Positions 10,438 through 20,560 of a stretch of DNA of 64,000 nt are shown in pieces. The translations under genes and the position numbers were made by a program. Each line of letters starts with the position of its first letter. The first letter of the stretch is position 1. Source of the DNA: Closterium sp. NIES-65 (taxonomy: Eukaryota; Streptophyta; Zygnematophyceae; Desmidiales; Closteriaceae); assembly GCA_948144175.1 (NCBI GenBank), contig CANXME010000095.1, forward strand, positions 434,001-498,000, given 5' to 3'. The notes beneath the pieces were generated by a model. That model was not told the DNA's origin. It made no database searches and saw nothing but the letters and a program-made list of their open reading frames with translations.

Positions 10438-12767
10438 TGCAGGTGCTGCTGGAGGTGCTGCTGGAGCGGGTACTCCTGCTGGGGGATACTGGTACTGTCC
10501 CTGCTGTTTCTGGCGTCGCCACGCGGCCCCGACCGTACTTCGTTCCGCTCCTGCACCAGGTTCTTGGTCTTCCACCTTCTCCTGGTCCTCCTCCTCCTCC
10601 CTTAGAGGGTCCACAGCCTGTCCGGTCCCCTTTGCCTGCTCCTTCTCCCTACGCTGGTCCAACTGGAGGTCTTACTGAGCGTCGTGAGCCTGCGTCTCCT
10701 CCTGCGTCGCCTGTTCGTGCTGCGCGCACTAGTGGTCGCGGTTCGCGTCAGCGTCCTCCTCCTGTCCCTGGCACGCACCGGATGTCTCTGCGTCCGTCTT
10801 CTGCTCCTCTCCGTGCCCCTTTGCCTTCTCCTCCTGCTTCCTCTCTTCCTGCTCTTGCCGACCCGGAGTCGGACTCTCTTCGTGCTGCCAGTCCTACTGT
10901 CACGCGTCTCCTTGCTACTGCAGTCACTGACCCTTCTTTCGAGTCTTCTGCTGCGTCTGCCCTTGTTACTGAGCTCGTCGACTTTGCTGCGCGCTGTCGT
11001 CTAGACTACGCTACTAGTCTTGTCGCTGAGTCTGAGTCTGTCTGTCCTCCGTCCGTCGGGGGTGAGTGTGCCCTTGGCACAGACGTCCTTGAGGACAGGC
11101 AGGAGGAGTTCCAGTGTCTGGCCGCCGCTTCACCTCATCTCGCGTCTGTACTGCTCACCCCTGAGGGAGACCCGGATGCACTAGACATCCCGACTCCGCG
11201 CTCTTTCGCGGAGGCGATAGAGGGTCCCTACTCCTCTCAGTGGCAGGCAGCTATGGATGCAGAGATGGCTTCCTGGAAGTCCACAGGCACCTACGTTGAC
11301 GCTGTCCCCCCTCCTGGGGCGAACATCGTCAGTGGCATGTGGATTTTCAGGGTGAAGCGGCCGCCGGGTTCTCCGCCTGTCTTCAAGGCGCGTTACGTGG
11401 CTCGTGGCTTCAGTCAGCGGCAGGGAGTTGACGACTTTCAGACCTTCTCCCCCACCCCGAAGATGACCACTCTTCGGGTACTGCTGCACGTTGCTGCTCA
11501 CCGTGACTACGAGCTGCACTCTCTCGACTTCAGCACTGCTTTCTTGCATGGCAGCTTGCACGAGGAGATCTGGCTGCGTCGCCCACCTGGCTTCACTGGG
11601 TCTTTCCCTTCTGGTACCCAGTGGAGTCTCCGGCATCCAGTCTACGGTCTCCGCCAGGCGCCGCGTGAGTGGCACGACACACTGAGGACTACGCTGGCGG
11701 CACTTGGGTTTGCTCCTTCCACTGCAGACCCGTCGCTGTTTCTGCGCACCGACACCTCTTTGCCGCCGTTCTACATCCTCGTGTACGTCGACGACTTGGT
11801 CTTTGCCACAGCTGACACTGCTAGACTCGCCTACGTGAAGTCCGAGCTGCAGAAGAGACACACGTGCACTGACCTAGGTGAACTGCGCAGCTACCTTGGC
11901 TTGCAGATCACCCGGGACAGAGCACGCCGCACCATTACCCTGACTCAGTCACACATGGTGCAGCAGGTCCTTCAGCGCTTCGGCTTCACATACTCCTCGC
12001 CTCAGGTCACTCCTCTGCCTACTCGCGAATCGCTCTCAGCTCTGCCTTCGGATGAGTCCGTAGAGTCGAGTGGCCCGTATGCAGAGCTTGTTGGCTACCT
12101 CATGTACCTAATGACCTGCACACGACCTGACCTTGCATACCCTCTTAGCATTCTCGCACGCTATGTTGCTCCTGGGAGACACCGACCAGAGCACATGGCT
12201 GCAGCGAAGAGGGTGTTGCGCTACTTGTGCAGTACGTCGGGCATGGGGCTAGTGCTTGGAGGGCGACGTCGAGTGGTCCTCATAGGTCACGCGGACGCTT
12301 CTTGGGCTGACGACCAGGCTACGCAACGGTCGTCACAGGGTTACACCTTCAGCCTTGGTTCTGGTTGTGTTTCGTGGCGGTCTACCCGCTTGTCTTCTGT
12401 TCTCGGCTCCAGTTGTGAGGCTGAGATCTACGCCGGGGCTATGGCTGCCCAGGAGCTTCGCTGGCTCACCTACATGCTGACTGACCTTGGAGAGCCGCCT
12501 CGTTCTCCTCCAGTCCTGTACGTAGACAACAGGGCCATGCTGGCCTTGTGTCGAGAGCAGCGACTGGAGCACAGGACAAAGCACATTGCTCTCCGCTACT
12601 TTCTTGCTCGTGAGCTACAGCAGCGTGGACAGTTGCGACTTGCGTACGTGGCCTCTGAGGCCAACACTGCTGATGTCTTCACCAAGGCACTTGCGCCTTG
12701 TGATCATCAGCGCTGCTGCACGCAGCTGGGCCTTGTGCCTGTCTTGCCTCATTTGCTCACTTCTTGA
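10438..12767 (+). CDS. Copia B pol fragment: linker, RT, RNase H (open frame)
   Basis: This is a continuous frame with no stop or shift, ending in TGA at 12765-12767. It opens upstream in LINE-derived sequence (from 10404), so there is no native start and it is truncated. Visible motifs are TRPRPYFVPLLHQVLGLPP at the linker end, KSTGTYVDAVPPPGANIVSG, MWIFRVKRPPGSPPVFKARY, LDFSTAFLHG, the catalytic YVDD in LVYVDDLVFA, and RNase H DASWADD, SCEAEIYAGAM and YVDNRAMLALC. Of the four plus-strand copia copies here it has the best preserved RT/RNase H. Gag, protease and integrase are absent, so it cannot act alone. Confidence 0.9.
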
Positions 12768-12978
12768 CCTTGCTTGTACCTTCACCTATATATACTCTTG
12801 CTCTTGCTTGCTTGACTCTTGTATTCTCTATATGTGATCTTGCATGTGAACTGGCCTTCTGGCCTTTGAACTTGTGCTCGGAATGTGTGGTGACTTTGTG
12901 ATCCACCCTGAGCTTTGCTTCGCTTTGCTTGACTGGTCTTGTGACCCCTTGTTCTCCCCCACTTTGCCTATGGGGGTG

Positions 12979-13110
12979 TGTCAGAACATTATAGCTTACT
13001 TATTTGTGTAGGCTATAGTGGGGTATCCCATAGGGGGTACAACCCAATTAGGGTTTCCTATTTGTACTCACTTCGTTCGTAGTCATTTCATCCTCGTTCT
13101 ATTCTTCTCA
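12979..13110 (+). repeat. Copia B 3' LTR (132 bp)
   Basis: It starts TGTCAGAACATT after the polypurine-like TATGGGGGTG and ends ATTCTTCTCA. LINE L1 sequence resumes at 13111. It is a close relative of the copia F LTR (63371-63503). Confidence 0.85.
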
Positions 13111-13981
13111 GACGGGCGTTGACTCGAGGGCCAGCACGGCTCGGCGCAGACTGCCACGTTTCGCCAGGCTCTCTGCACGGCTGATGACACCTGTCGCATC
13201 TGGCTGATGTCTTAGCGGGGGCGGTGTGTTGACTGCGTTCAACGTGTCTTGGTACAGCTGATCCCATTCGCCACGCTGGAAAGCTCGGAGCCGGCTCTTG
13301 ACACTTGGCCAGTTCGGGCGTTGTGGTGAGGTCTGGCGAAGCGTCAGGCGCGGGAGAAACAGCAGCAGTCGCCATCCCATTTCCGAGTCAGGGTTTCGTG
13401 ATAGGTGGTGTAACGGTGTCAGTAGCGCGAGTTAAAAAAGCTGACACAGGTTTTGCGGTAAGCGCCGCGACAGTCGAGGCTGACGACTGTCGCAAAGTGC
13501 TGGAATGTCCCAGTTCGCGATGGCTTGCGAACAGGTCTGTCCGCTTCGCTAGCTCGTCTGGTGAAAAGTAGCGGGGAATTGATGCTGGTGGGCGCACCGC
13601 AGCACCAACATTGGCGATTCGATTTCTCCCAGCGCGGCTCGATCTTATTGGTGGGCCTGAGGTTGGATTTGCACCCGTTCGATTAGCATCGGATGGTGAC
13701 TGAGTCATCAGTGGTACTTGCAATCCTGCCTCCTGCACCACGTCTTCCCTTCTCCTTGGTCCTTCTCTCGCCATGCCTTCCTCTTCCGTCTCATCCTCCT
13801 CGCTCTTGGGAAGGGCTTTCTTCCCTATAAGATGGGTCGTGCTGCTCGTCTTCATCATTACTAATAGTTTCCTCCACATTGTTTAAAGCCATTCTCGCTG
13901 CCGCCTCATACCCATTCTCTGGCCCTCCGCCTGTTCCGCTTACGGTTTCCCTCCTCGCCACGCGGTTTCCTTGCTCTAGGG
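13111..13981 (-). pseudogene. L1 ORF2, N-terminal part (frameshifted)
   Basis: The minus-strand frames read RYFSPDELAKRTDLFA, then LLLFLPRLTLRQ, RLRAFQRGEWDQLY and LAKRGSLRRAVLALESTPV. These match the L6 ORF2 section upstream of its RT. Several frame changes separate the pieces. A conserved SGTGGGPENG block lies at about 13920-13950, next to the start of the opposite-strand ORF1. Confidence 0.85.
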
Positions 13982-15411
13982 ATGGTGACTGCCGGAGCAC
14001 TTGAGCCGACGCCAGAGCTCGTTGCCGTCTGGTCGGCTGCGGTCGGCAAGCCTCCGGCGGAGCTCAAAAGGGTGACCATGGCGACGAAGGCCCCTCTACC
14101 GCCGGCTCCGAAACCCGTGACAGCACTCTCTAAAAAGACTCCTCCCCACGCACCCGCGGATCCCCTTGCCGGGTCAGAGGCAGGCCCGTCCGCTCTTGCT
14201 GCTGCTCTGTCTGCTCCGCCTGCGGCACCTGGCCCCTCTGGCTCCCCTTGTCGAGCCGGCGGCGTCTGCCCTTGCATGGTGGTGTTGCTGAACTCCCTGT
14301 ACCTGTCCCTGGCGCCCCAGTTGCGCCGACCGCTTCTGTCCCCTGCCTGCCTGCGCAGGCCTCTGCTTCGTCACCAAAGGCGGCGTCCGCCACCACCTGC
14401 GGGCCGGCTCCGTCGGTTGCGCCTGCGGTGGCGGGCTAGTCCGCCCCTGCTATGACGGCGGTGGCTCCTACAGGCCAGCCGTCACGCCCTCCATCGCCTG
14501 ACCGTCGCTCGTCGCGCCCTCATTCCCCTGCTCCCCGTCAGGACCGCAAGTCCTCTCGTCGCCAGCGTGAGTCTCCACGGCGGTACCAGCAACAGTAGTA
14601 GTGGCCTGCTCACCCCGGGGGTCAGAGAGATTGGAGGGGTCCCCGTGCTCGTGGCGGGGGTGGGGGGTGTCGCCCGCCTGTGACGATGGCGGATCTTCAG
14701 CGGGAAGTATCGAGGGCGGTTCGGGAGGAGAGGGCGGCGCAGAGCCAGAGCAGTTCGCTGCGCGCCTTGCCAGCCCCCGAGTCTCCCCTTCTGGCTGCGC
14801 TCCCCCCGAACCCTCAGCATGTTGCTACGCCTTTCCCTCAGATCCAAGCGCCACCAGCTCCTTCTCCCGCTGTATCGGCACCTGCTCCCGGTTCTCGTCT
14901 CCATCTGCCGCCGGTTCCGCCCGTTGCGCGAGTGGAGTTTGTGGCCGCGGGTGGCGACTCATTGGCGGCTCCGTTTGCTCTCCCAGCTAATGTCGATGAG
15001 CCGCTCCAGTTCCTGGCAGAGGCACTCCAGCCTCCACAGACCCGTGTTCTCGAGGCAACTCTAGGACAGCTACACCGCCTCGCTAACAGTCTCCATGCTC
15101 TGTTGCTGATTCAGGTGCTAGCCCACTCATCTCTCCCTGTGATCCCTCCTGAGACCTTCCGTGGCCGCCAGCGTGACTCCTGCCTGGACGCGGTGGACCA
15201 GCTTGCGGTGCTGCTGGCGCCCGTGCTGGCTGCACCCGCGGAGGGTGGCGCTGCTGCTGCGGGACAGCTTGATGAAGCCGTCCGGGGCTTGATGCGGCAC
15301 TTGTGCGGAGGATCTGGAGCCGCGGCGATCGGCGCAAGCACGCTAGTGGTCCGGGAGCTGTGGCGCTCCCTGACGGGCATTCTTCACGCCCTTGGAGCTC
15401 ACCGCATGTAG
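13982..15411 (+). pseudogene. L1 ORF1 on the strand opposite ORF2 (broken)
   Basis: It starts MVTAGALEPTPELVAVWSAA, related to MVIAGAPKPSPE in L2 and MVIAGPTDY in L6. A Pro/Ala-rich stretch, an Arg/Gly-rich basic box (near 14560-14680), the block MTMADLQREVSRAVREERAA (from 14680) and a helical C-terminal domain of about 120 residues follow, ending ALGAHRM then TAG at 15409-15411. Two consecutive in-frame TAGs (14596-14601) and at least one frameshift break it. The layout is Gag/ORF1-like: basic box, coiled-coil-like segment, helical domain. The function is inferred only. Identity to L2 is strongest in the last 120 residues, with most differences at third codon positions. Confidence 0.75.
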
Positions 15412-15422
15412 ATGCGGGCTCC
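15394..15422. promoter_or_regulatory. Stem-loop spanning the L1 ORF1 stop codon
   Basis: GGAGC-tca-CCGCA pairs with TGCGG-GCTCC around the loop TGTAGA, which contains the TAG stop. The same structure recurs at 27235-27263 (L2) and 44543-44571 (L6, just after its own stop). Its role is unknown. Confidence 0.5.
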
Positions 15423-15528
15423 GACTGCCCCGTTGATGCCATGCTTACCTATAGTGATATAGCACTTGCCATTGCGTGTATTCCTTTTCTCGTATTTGTG
15501 GTGTCCGTTTCTCTTGCCGTCCCCTCAC

Positions 15529-15580
15529 GCGCGGCCGAAGGCCGCGCTGTCGAGCGTCGGCCGCCTTCGGCGGCCGACGC
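15529..15580. repeat. Two perfect GC-rich palindromes in the L1 5' region
   Basis: The first is 8-bp arms GCGCGGCC/GGCCGCGC around GAA (15529-15547). The second is 12-bp arms GCGTCGGCCGCC/GGCGGCCGACGC around TTC (15554-15580). They lie about 120 bases past the ORF1 stop and in the 5' leader of ORF2 on the other strand. Confidence 0.85.
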
Positions 15581-15644
15581 GAGCCGCTGGGTTGGAAGGA
15601 ATGAACCCGCAGCTGAATAATTAGGAACACACCAGGCCCAAAGG

Positions 15645-15656
15645 CCTTATATACTA
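15645..15656 (-). promoter_or_regulatory. TATA-like box near the L1 5' end
   Basis: On the LINE sense strand this reads TAGTATATAAGG. The counterpart TAGTATAAAG occurs at the same relative place in L2 (27472-27481), L4 (34350-34359), L6 (44790-44799) and the L6 duplicate (45002-45011). Confidence 0.45.
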
Positions 15657-15700
15657 GGCATGTGGGGGCCTGAGAGGCTGAGAGGCTTGGGGCTAAGGGA

Positions 15701-15864
<164 letters not shown>

Positions 15865-15949
15865 AATGGTCCGTATATTGATATGGCCGAAAGGTACACA
15901 CGTACAGATTCAGTAAGCATGCAAGTCCCAGCCTATCCCATCTACAGTT

Positions 15950-16430
15950 CCACAAGTGGCTCCAAAACAGCAAAGCAATCCCCTAGGTATAGTTCTTGGC
16001 TGATACCCCCGACCGGGGGGTTCTCAGCGGCTGCCGCCTCACCCAACTTCATGAGCAACCCCACTGACTGTGCTCTCTGAGCTGCCTGAACTGATGCAGA
16101 AACTTAGCGGCATAGTAGGAGTTAGAATCGGCGTTGAAGTGGCGCCGAGCCGCCGTTTCTGCCAGGAGTTTCAGGAAGACGGGGACCTCTGCACAAGGGC
16201 AGCCATAGGTCTCCACCGCCAACGGGAAGAAACCAACTGTCTCAGGTCTTCTTGCATAGTGCTGGATCTTTTTGTCTCCCTGCTCTCTGGCCGCCCATCC
16301 CCCTTCTTTCTGTGCCTCCAGGTCCCGCGTGCTAATAGGGTCAGTCATAGTCACATCACACACCCATACTGCCCCGCTGCTCCTGACAATCATGGTGAAG
16401 TCGGCCGTCTGCTCCTCGATGGGACAATGG
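15950..16430 (-). pseudogene. L2 ORF2 C-terminus: restriction-like endonuclease
   Basis: On the minus strand CPIEEQTADFTM, SSGAVWVCDVTMTDPISTRD, then HYARRPETVGFFPLAVETYG, FLKLLAETAARRHFNADSNS and AAKFLHQFRQL. The ADF...VCDVT spacing fits the PD-(D/E)xK-like restriction-like endonuclease at the C-terminus of R2-type LINEs, the nuclease that nicks the target. The frame is lost after FRQL. It joins the rest of ORF2 across the AATGG duplication that flanks copia C. Confidence 0.8.
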
Positions 16431-16559
16431 TGTCAGATATATATGACATAGCTGTTGTAGGCTATAGTGGGGTAGCACATATGGGGTACAGCTCTCTAGG
16501 GTTGCATTTGTACCCAACTTTCACTTAGTCATTCTCATTCCTGTTCTACAATTCTCACA
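16431..16559 (+). repeat. Copia C 5' LTR (129 bp)
   Basis: Starts TGTCAGATAT, ends ATTCTCACA, and is preceded by the target duplication AATGG. The following TGGTATAGAGCGG resembles a primer-binding site for a Met initiator-type tRNA, with one base missing from the usual plant TGGTATCAGAGC. Confidence 0.97.
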
Positions 16560-16674
16560 TGGTATAGAGCGGGTTCCCTGTGGGAACTTCGCCTAGGGCC
16601 CACCGAAGCGCGCCCCGAGGCGCGCTAACTTTTTTTTCCTCTCGCTCGAGCGACCCTCCGTGTCGCCCTTCCCT

Positions 16675-17660
16675 CGCGGCCCCGCCGCCATTTCAGACGC
16701 GGCCCCGCCGCCCATTTCGATCGCGGCCCCGCCGCCTGCTCAGACGCGGCCCCGCCACCTGCTCAGCCGCGGCCCCGCCGCCCACTACGACGCGGCCCCG
16801 CCGCCTGCTCAGACGCGGCCCCGCCGCCTGCTCAGACGCGGCCCCGCCGCCCGCTCAGACGCGGCCCCGCCGCCTGCTCAGACGCGGCCCCGCCGCCCGC
16901 TCAGACGCGGCCCCGCCGCCTGCTCAGCCGCGGCCCCGTCGCCCGCTACGACGCGGCCCCGCCGCCTGCTCAGCCGTGGCCCCGCCGCCCGCTCAGACGC
17001 GGCCCCGCCGCCTGCTCAGCCGCGGCCCCGCCGCCCGCTACGACGCGGCCCCGCTGCCTGCTCAGCCGCGGCCCCGCCGCCCGCTACGACGCGGCCCCGC
17101 CGCCTGCTCAGCCGCGGCCCCGCCGCCCGCTCAGACGCGGCCCAGCCGTCCCCTCTGCCGGCCCCGCCGCTGCACCTGACGGCCCCGCCGTCCCCTCTGA
17201 CGGCCCCGCCGCTGCACCTGACGGCCCCGCCGTCCCCTCTGACGGCCCCGCCGTCCCCTCTGCCGGCCCCGCCGCTGCACCTGACGGCCCCGCCGTCCCC
17301 TCTGCCGGCCCCGCCGCTGCACCTGACGGCCCCGCCGTCCCCTCTGACGGCCCCGCCGTCCCCTCTGCCGGCCCCGCCGCTGCACCTGACGGCCCCGCTG
17401 CTGCACCCGCCGTCCCTGCCGCTGCACCTGCCGGCCCTGCTTCTCGCGGCCCCGCCACCCCACCTGCAGCAGCCGAGCAGCAGTGCGGCCGAGCCGCCCC
17501 GCACCCGAGCCGCCCGGCACCCGAGCCGCCCTGCCGCCGAGCCGCCCGGGAGCCGAGCCGCCCTGCACCCGAGCCGCCCTGTCGCCGAGCCGCCCGGGAG
17601 CCGAGCCGCCCAGTAGCCGAGTCGCTGAGTCGCCGAGCCGCCCTTCTGCAGAGCTGCCCG
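16675..17660 (+). repeat. GC-extreme tandem-repeat leader of copia C
   Basis: About 16675-17150 is a tandem array of roughly 23-base units GCGGCCCCGCCGCCTGCTCA plus GAC or GCC. About 17155-17410 is an array of 21-base units alternating GGCCCCGCCGCTGCACCTGA plus C and GGCCCCGCCGTCCCCTCTGA plus C. It then grades into GAGCCGCC-rich sequence. All six frames stay largely open because the units lack stops, so the long frames here (for example 16660-17616) should not be read as genes. It lies between the primer site and gag. Confidence 0.9.
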
Positions 17661-17741
17661 ACCTGCCCTGCCCGGTGAGCACAGTACCGCTGTCACTGCG
17701 TGCTCTTCCCCTACTGCTTGCACTGCTTCGCTGTCGTCGTC

Positions 17742-19472
17742 ATGGCTACCCCTAGTGTCCTAGCTTTTGACGCTGAGGGTCGCGCCATTGACTTTGAGGT
17801 CTGGGTAGACGACCTGCAGTTGTTTTTACAGTGCGATAGGGCAGACGGCCTCTCTCTCTTTGACCTCACTTATGGCGCCTCTCCTGCCCCTGCTGCTGAT
17901 GCTGATCCCACTGTGCGCTCTCAGTGGGCCACCCGCGATGCTGCTGCACGTCTTGCTGTGCGTCGCCACCTCCCTACCTCTGAGCGCGCGCACTTTAGTC
18001 AGTACAAGAGTGCTCAGACCTTGTACGACGCTGTAGTTGCGCGCTACTCCTCCCCTGCCACTGCTGCACTGAGCCGTCTCATGCTTCCCTACCTCTTTCC
18101 TGACCTCTCTGCCTTTCCCACTGTCGCTGACCTCATTACGCACCTCCGCACTAGTGACACTCGCTACCGCGCCGCCCTTCCTGCTGAGTTCTGCGCTAAG
18201 AACCCCCCCCCCATGTACATCACTCTCTACTACGTAGTCGCGCGCCTCCCTGACTCCCTTCGAGTAGTCAGGGACCACTTTCTCGCAGTCTGTCCCACCA
18301 CCCTCACCGTCGACGTCCTCGAGAAGGCCCTCCTCGCGGCGGAGAAGAGCATCGTCGCTGTAGGAGCTTCTCGTGGTGACCCTCGCAGCCCCATCTTTGA
18401 GGGGTGCTCTCCTTCCCCCCTCCTGCCCTCTGTTGCCTCTGCTGCTGCTGCCGACCTGCTTGGTCTCGAGTCGGTTGGCGCGGCGTCTGCCCCTAGTGGG
18501 AGACGCCGCTCTGGCAAGAGCAAGGGGGGCAAGGGCGCTGGTGGAGCTGGAGGGAACGGTGGAGGTGGCGGTGGAGGCGTCGGAGGGAGTGGGGGTGGCG
18601 GCGGGAGTGGTGGCGGGGGTGGTGGTGGTAGTGGTGGCAGCGGCGGAGGAGGCGGCGGTGGTGGCGGCGGCGGTGGTGGTGGCGGCAGTGGTGGCGGTGA
18701 CGGTGGGGGAGGCGGCGGCGGAGGAGGCGGTGGTGGCGGAGGAGGTGGAGCTGGTCGAGGCGGTACCCAGCAGCGGAGCGGCGGTGGTGGTGGTCAGCGC
18801 TCGCAGCAGCAGCAGCAGCGTTCGCGTGACGTCCCTCCGCCCCAGCAGCTCCGTGAGTGGTACACTCGGCGTCAGAGGGGTGGGGGTACTGGTCCTTGTA
18901 CCTACGTCCTTCGCTCTGGCGACCGCGCGGGTGAGCACTGTGGGGGTGCCCACTCCACCCAGCGCTGCTTTGGCCGCCTGACGGACGCTTGGCGTCAGCA
19001 GTTCCCCGGGGCTAGTGAGATCCCTCGCTGGGATGAGCTTCTTAGGGCTGGTGTAGCGATCTTTGATCTTGATTTTGATGCTATCCTTGCTGCTATGTAT
19101 GCTGTGACTATTAGTGAGGAGGGTGACTGTTACCGGTGTTTCCCGCCCGACCCGGGCATTGGTACTGCTGCGCTAGGTGCTTGTGAGGCTGCTGCTCTAG
19201 GTGCCAGTGCATCTGCGCTCTCAGGTGCTGGTGAGACTGCGCTCTCAGGTACTGCGTCGCCTCCGTCCTCCCTCACTTTCACACTTGACTCCGGGGCTTC
19301 TCGCTCCTTCTTTCGAGACCGCACTACCCTCACGCCGCTTGGCCGGCCCGTTGCGGTCTCCCTGGCTGACCCCTCTAGGGGGTCCTGTCCTCTCTCACTT
19401 CTCCACTGTCCTCCCGTGTCCGACTGCCCCTTCGGGCACCCTGTCTGGTCTGTACCTCTACGAACTTGGTGA
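17742..19472 (+). pseudogene. Copia C gag and protease (frame lost after protease)
   Basis: The start is chosen at MATPSVLAFDAEGRAIDFEV, the conserved opening of copia-type Gag (UBN2-like); an upstream in-frame ATG at 17700 only adds low-complexity residues. Gag runs through WVDDLQLFLQCDRADGL, VVARLPDSLRVVRDHFLA and a Lys-rich GRRRSGKSKGGKG patch. A Gly linker of about 75 residues follows (18541-18780), then QQLREWYTRR and a Cys/His cluster CTYV...GEHCGGAHSTQRC that stands where a zinc knuckle is expected. The protease motif is FTLDSGASRSFF. A shift near 19375 moves the protein to another frame, so the frame ends spuriously at 19472. Gag would form the particle; the protease would process it. 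Confidence 0.85.
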
Positions 19473-20560
19473 GTGGTGCGGACCTGCAGGATGCGGGGGT
19501 TCACCAGTTCACTCCTGCGAGTCAGCGGGTGACCCACTGCACGGACGCACGCACAGGCCGACACCTGGCCACGTTCTCGCGTCGGCCGGGGTCGAGCCTC
19601 TACACCCTGACCACTACGTCTCCTCCTGTCCCTGCGTCTGGTCAGGTTGCTGCGTCAGGTCAGGTGTTTGCTGCTGCGTCCCGGTCTGGCCCTGAGTCTG
19701 CCCCCTGTTCGTGTCGCCTCCTTTCTCACGAGACTCTCCGGTGGCACCACCGACTTGGCCACCCCTCCCTGTCCCGTCTTCGGGGCATGGCTTCCCGTGT
19801 CCTTGTCTCAGGTCTTCCTCGGTCTCTCCCTCCCCTTCCTTCGGGACCGGGACCTTCCTGTGTCCCCTGTGTCGAGGGGCGCCTCCGGGCTGCTCCTCAC
19901 TCCTCCCAGTTCCCCCCGACATAGGCTCCTCTACAGATGCTTCACATGGACGTGTGGGGCCCAGCCCCCGTCCGTGGGCAGGGTCACGAGCGCTACTTTC
20001 TGTTGGTGGTTGACGACTACTCGCGTTACACCACAGTCCTCCCCTTGCGCAGCAAGGGTGCTGTCACTGAGGTGCTGATCGACTGGATCCGCGAGGCTCG
20101 TCTCCAGCTCAGGAAGAGCTTCGGCTTGGACTTTCCTGTTCTGCGTCTGCACTCGGACAGAGGCGGAGAGTTCTCCTCGCGCCTTCTGCGAGACTACTGT
20201 CGTGCACGGGGGATCCGCCAGACCTTCACGCTTCCGGACTCTCCACAGCAAAATGGGATTGCTGAGCGCCGCATTGGCATGGTCATGGATGTCGCTCGTA
20301 CGTCCATGATGCATGCGGCTGCCCCCCATTTTCTGTGGCCGTTTGCGGTGAGGTACGCGGCGCATCAGCTCAACCTTCACCCCCGGGTCTCTCGGCCCGC
20401 GATGTCCCCATTCTTGCTGTGGACGGGGAAGGTCTGGGGATCTCGGGCGTTTGTCCGCGACTTGTCTGCGGACAAGCTGTCCCCTCGTGCTGCTCCCTGT
20501 GTCTTCCTTGGCTTCCCCACAGACGCTCCCGCGTGGCAGTTTTACCACCCCTCCTCTTGC
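19466..20560 (+). pseudogene. Copia C integrase
   Basis: The pre-integrase zinc region WHHRLGHPSLSRLRGM ... CVPCVEGRLR is followed by the core. The core has the first Asp in LHMDVWGPA, then DDYSRYTTVLPLRSKG, the second Asp in LHSDRGGEFSS and the Glu in SPQQNGIAERR, so a complete DD(35)E set can be read. It then continues HAAAPHFLWPFAVRYAAHQL and KLSPRAAPCVFLGF. A TAG at 19922-19924 sits where copia D has Thr, and a frameshift near 20557 ends the frame. It would insert element cDNA, producing 5-bp duplications as seen here. Confidence 0.9.

Larger units (their letters stand above)
10438..13110 (+). mobile_element. Ty1/copia element B, 5'-truncated, inside L1
   Basis: It begins abruptly at about 10438 in the Gly/Ala linker after integrase and runs to a 3' LTR ending at 13110. 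The L1 sequence on its two sides is contiguous in the intact relative L6, except for about seven codons (CPPGPAV in L6). Copia B therefore entered L1 and later lost its 5' half together with a little of L1. No target-site duplication can be scored. Confidence 0.85.

Noticed and set aside
16660..17616. 318-codon Pro/Ala/Arg frame in the copia C leader
   Set aside because: The GC-rich repeat units contain no stop in any frame, so the open frames are trivial.
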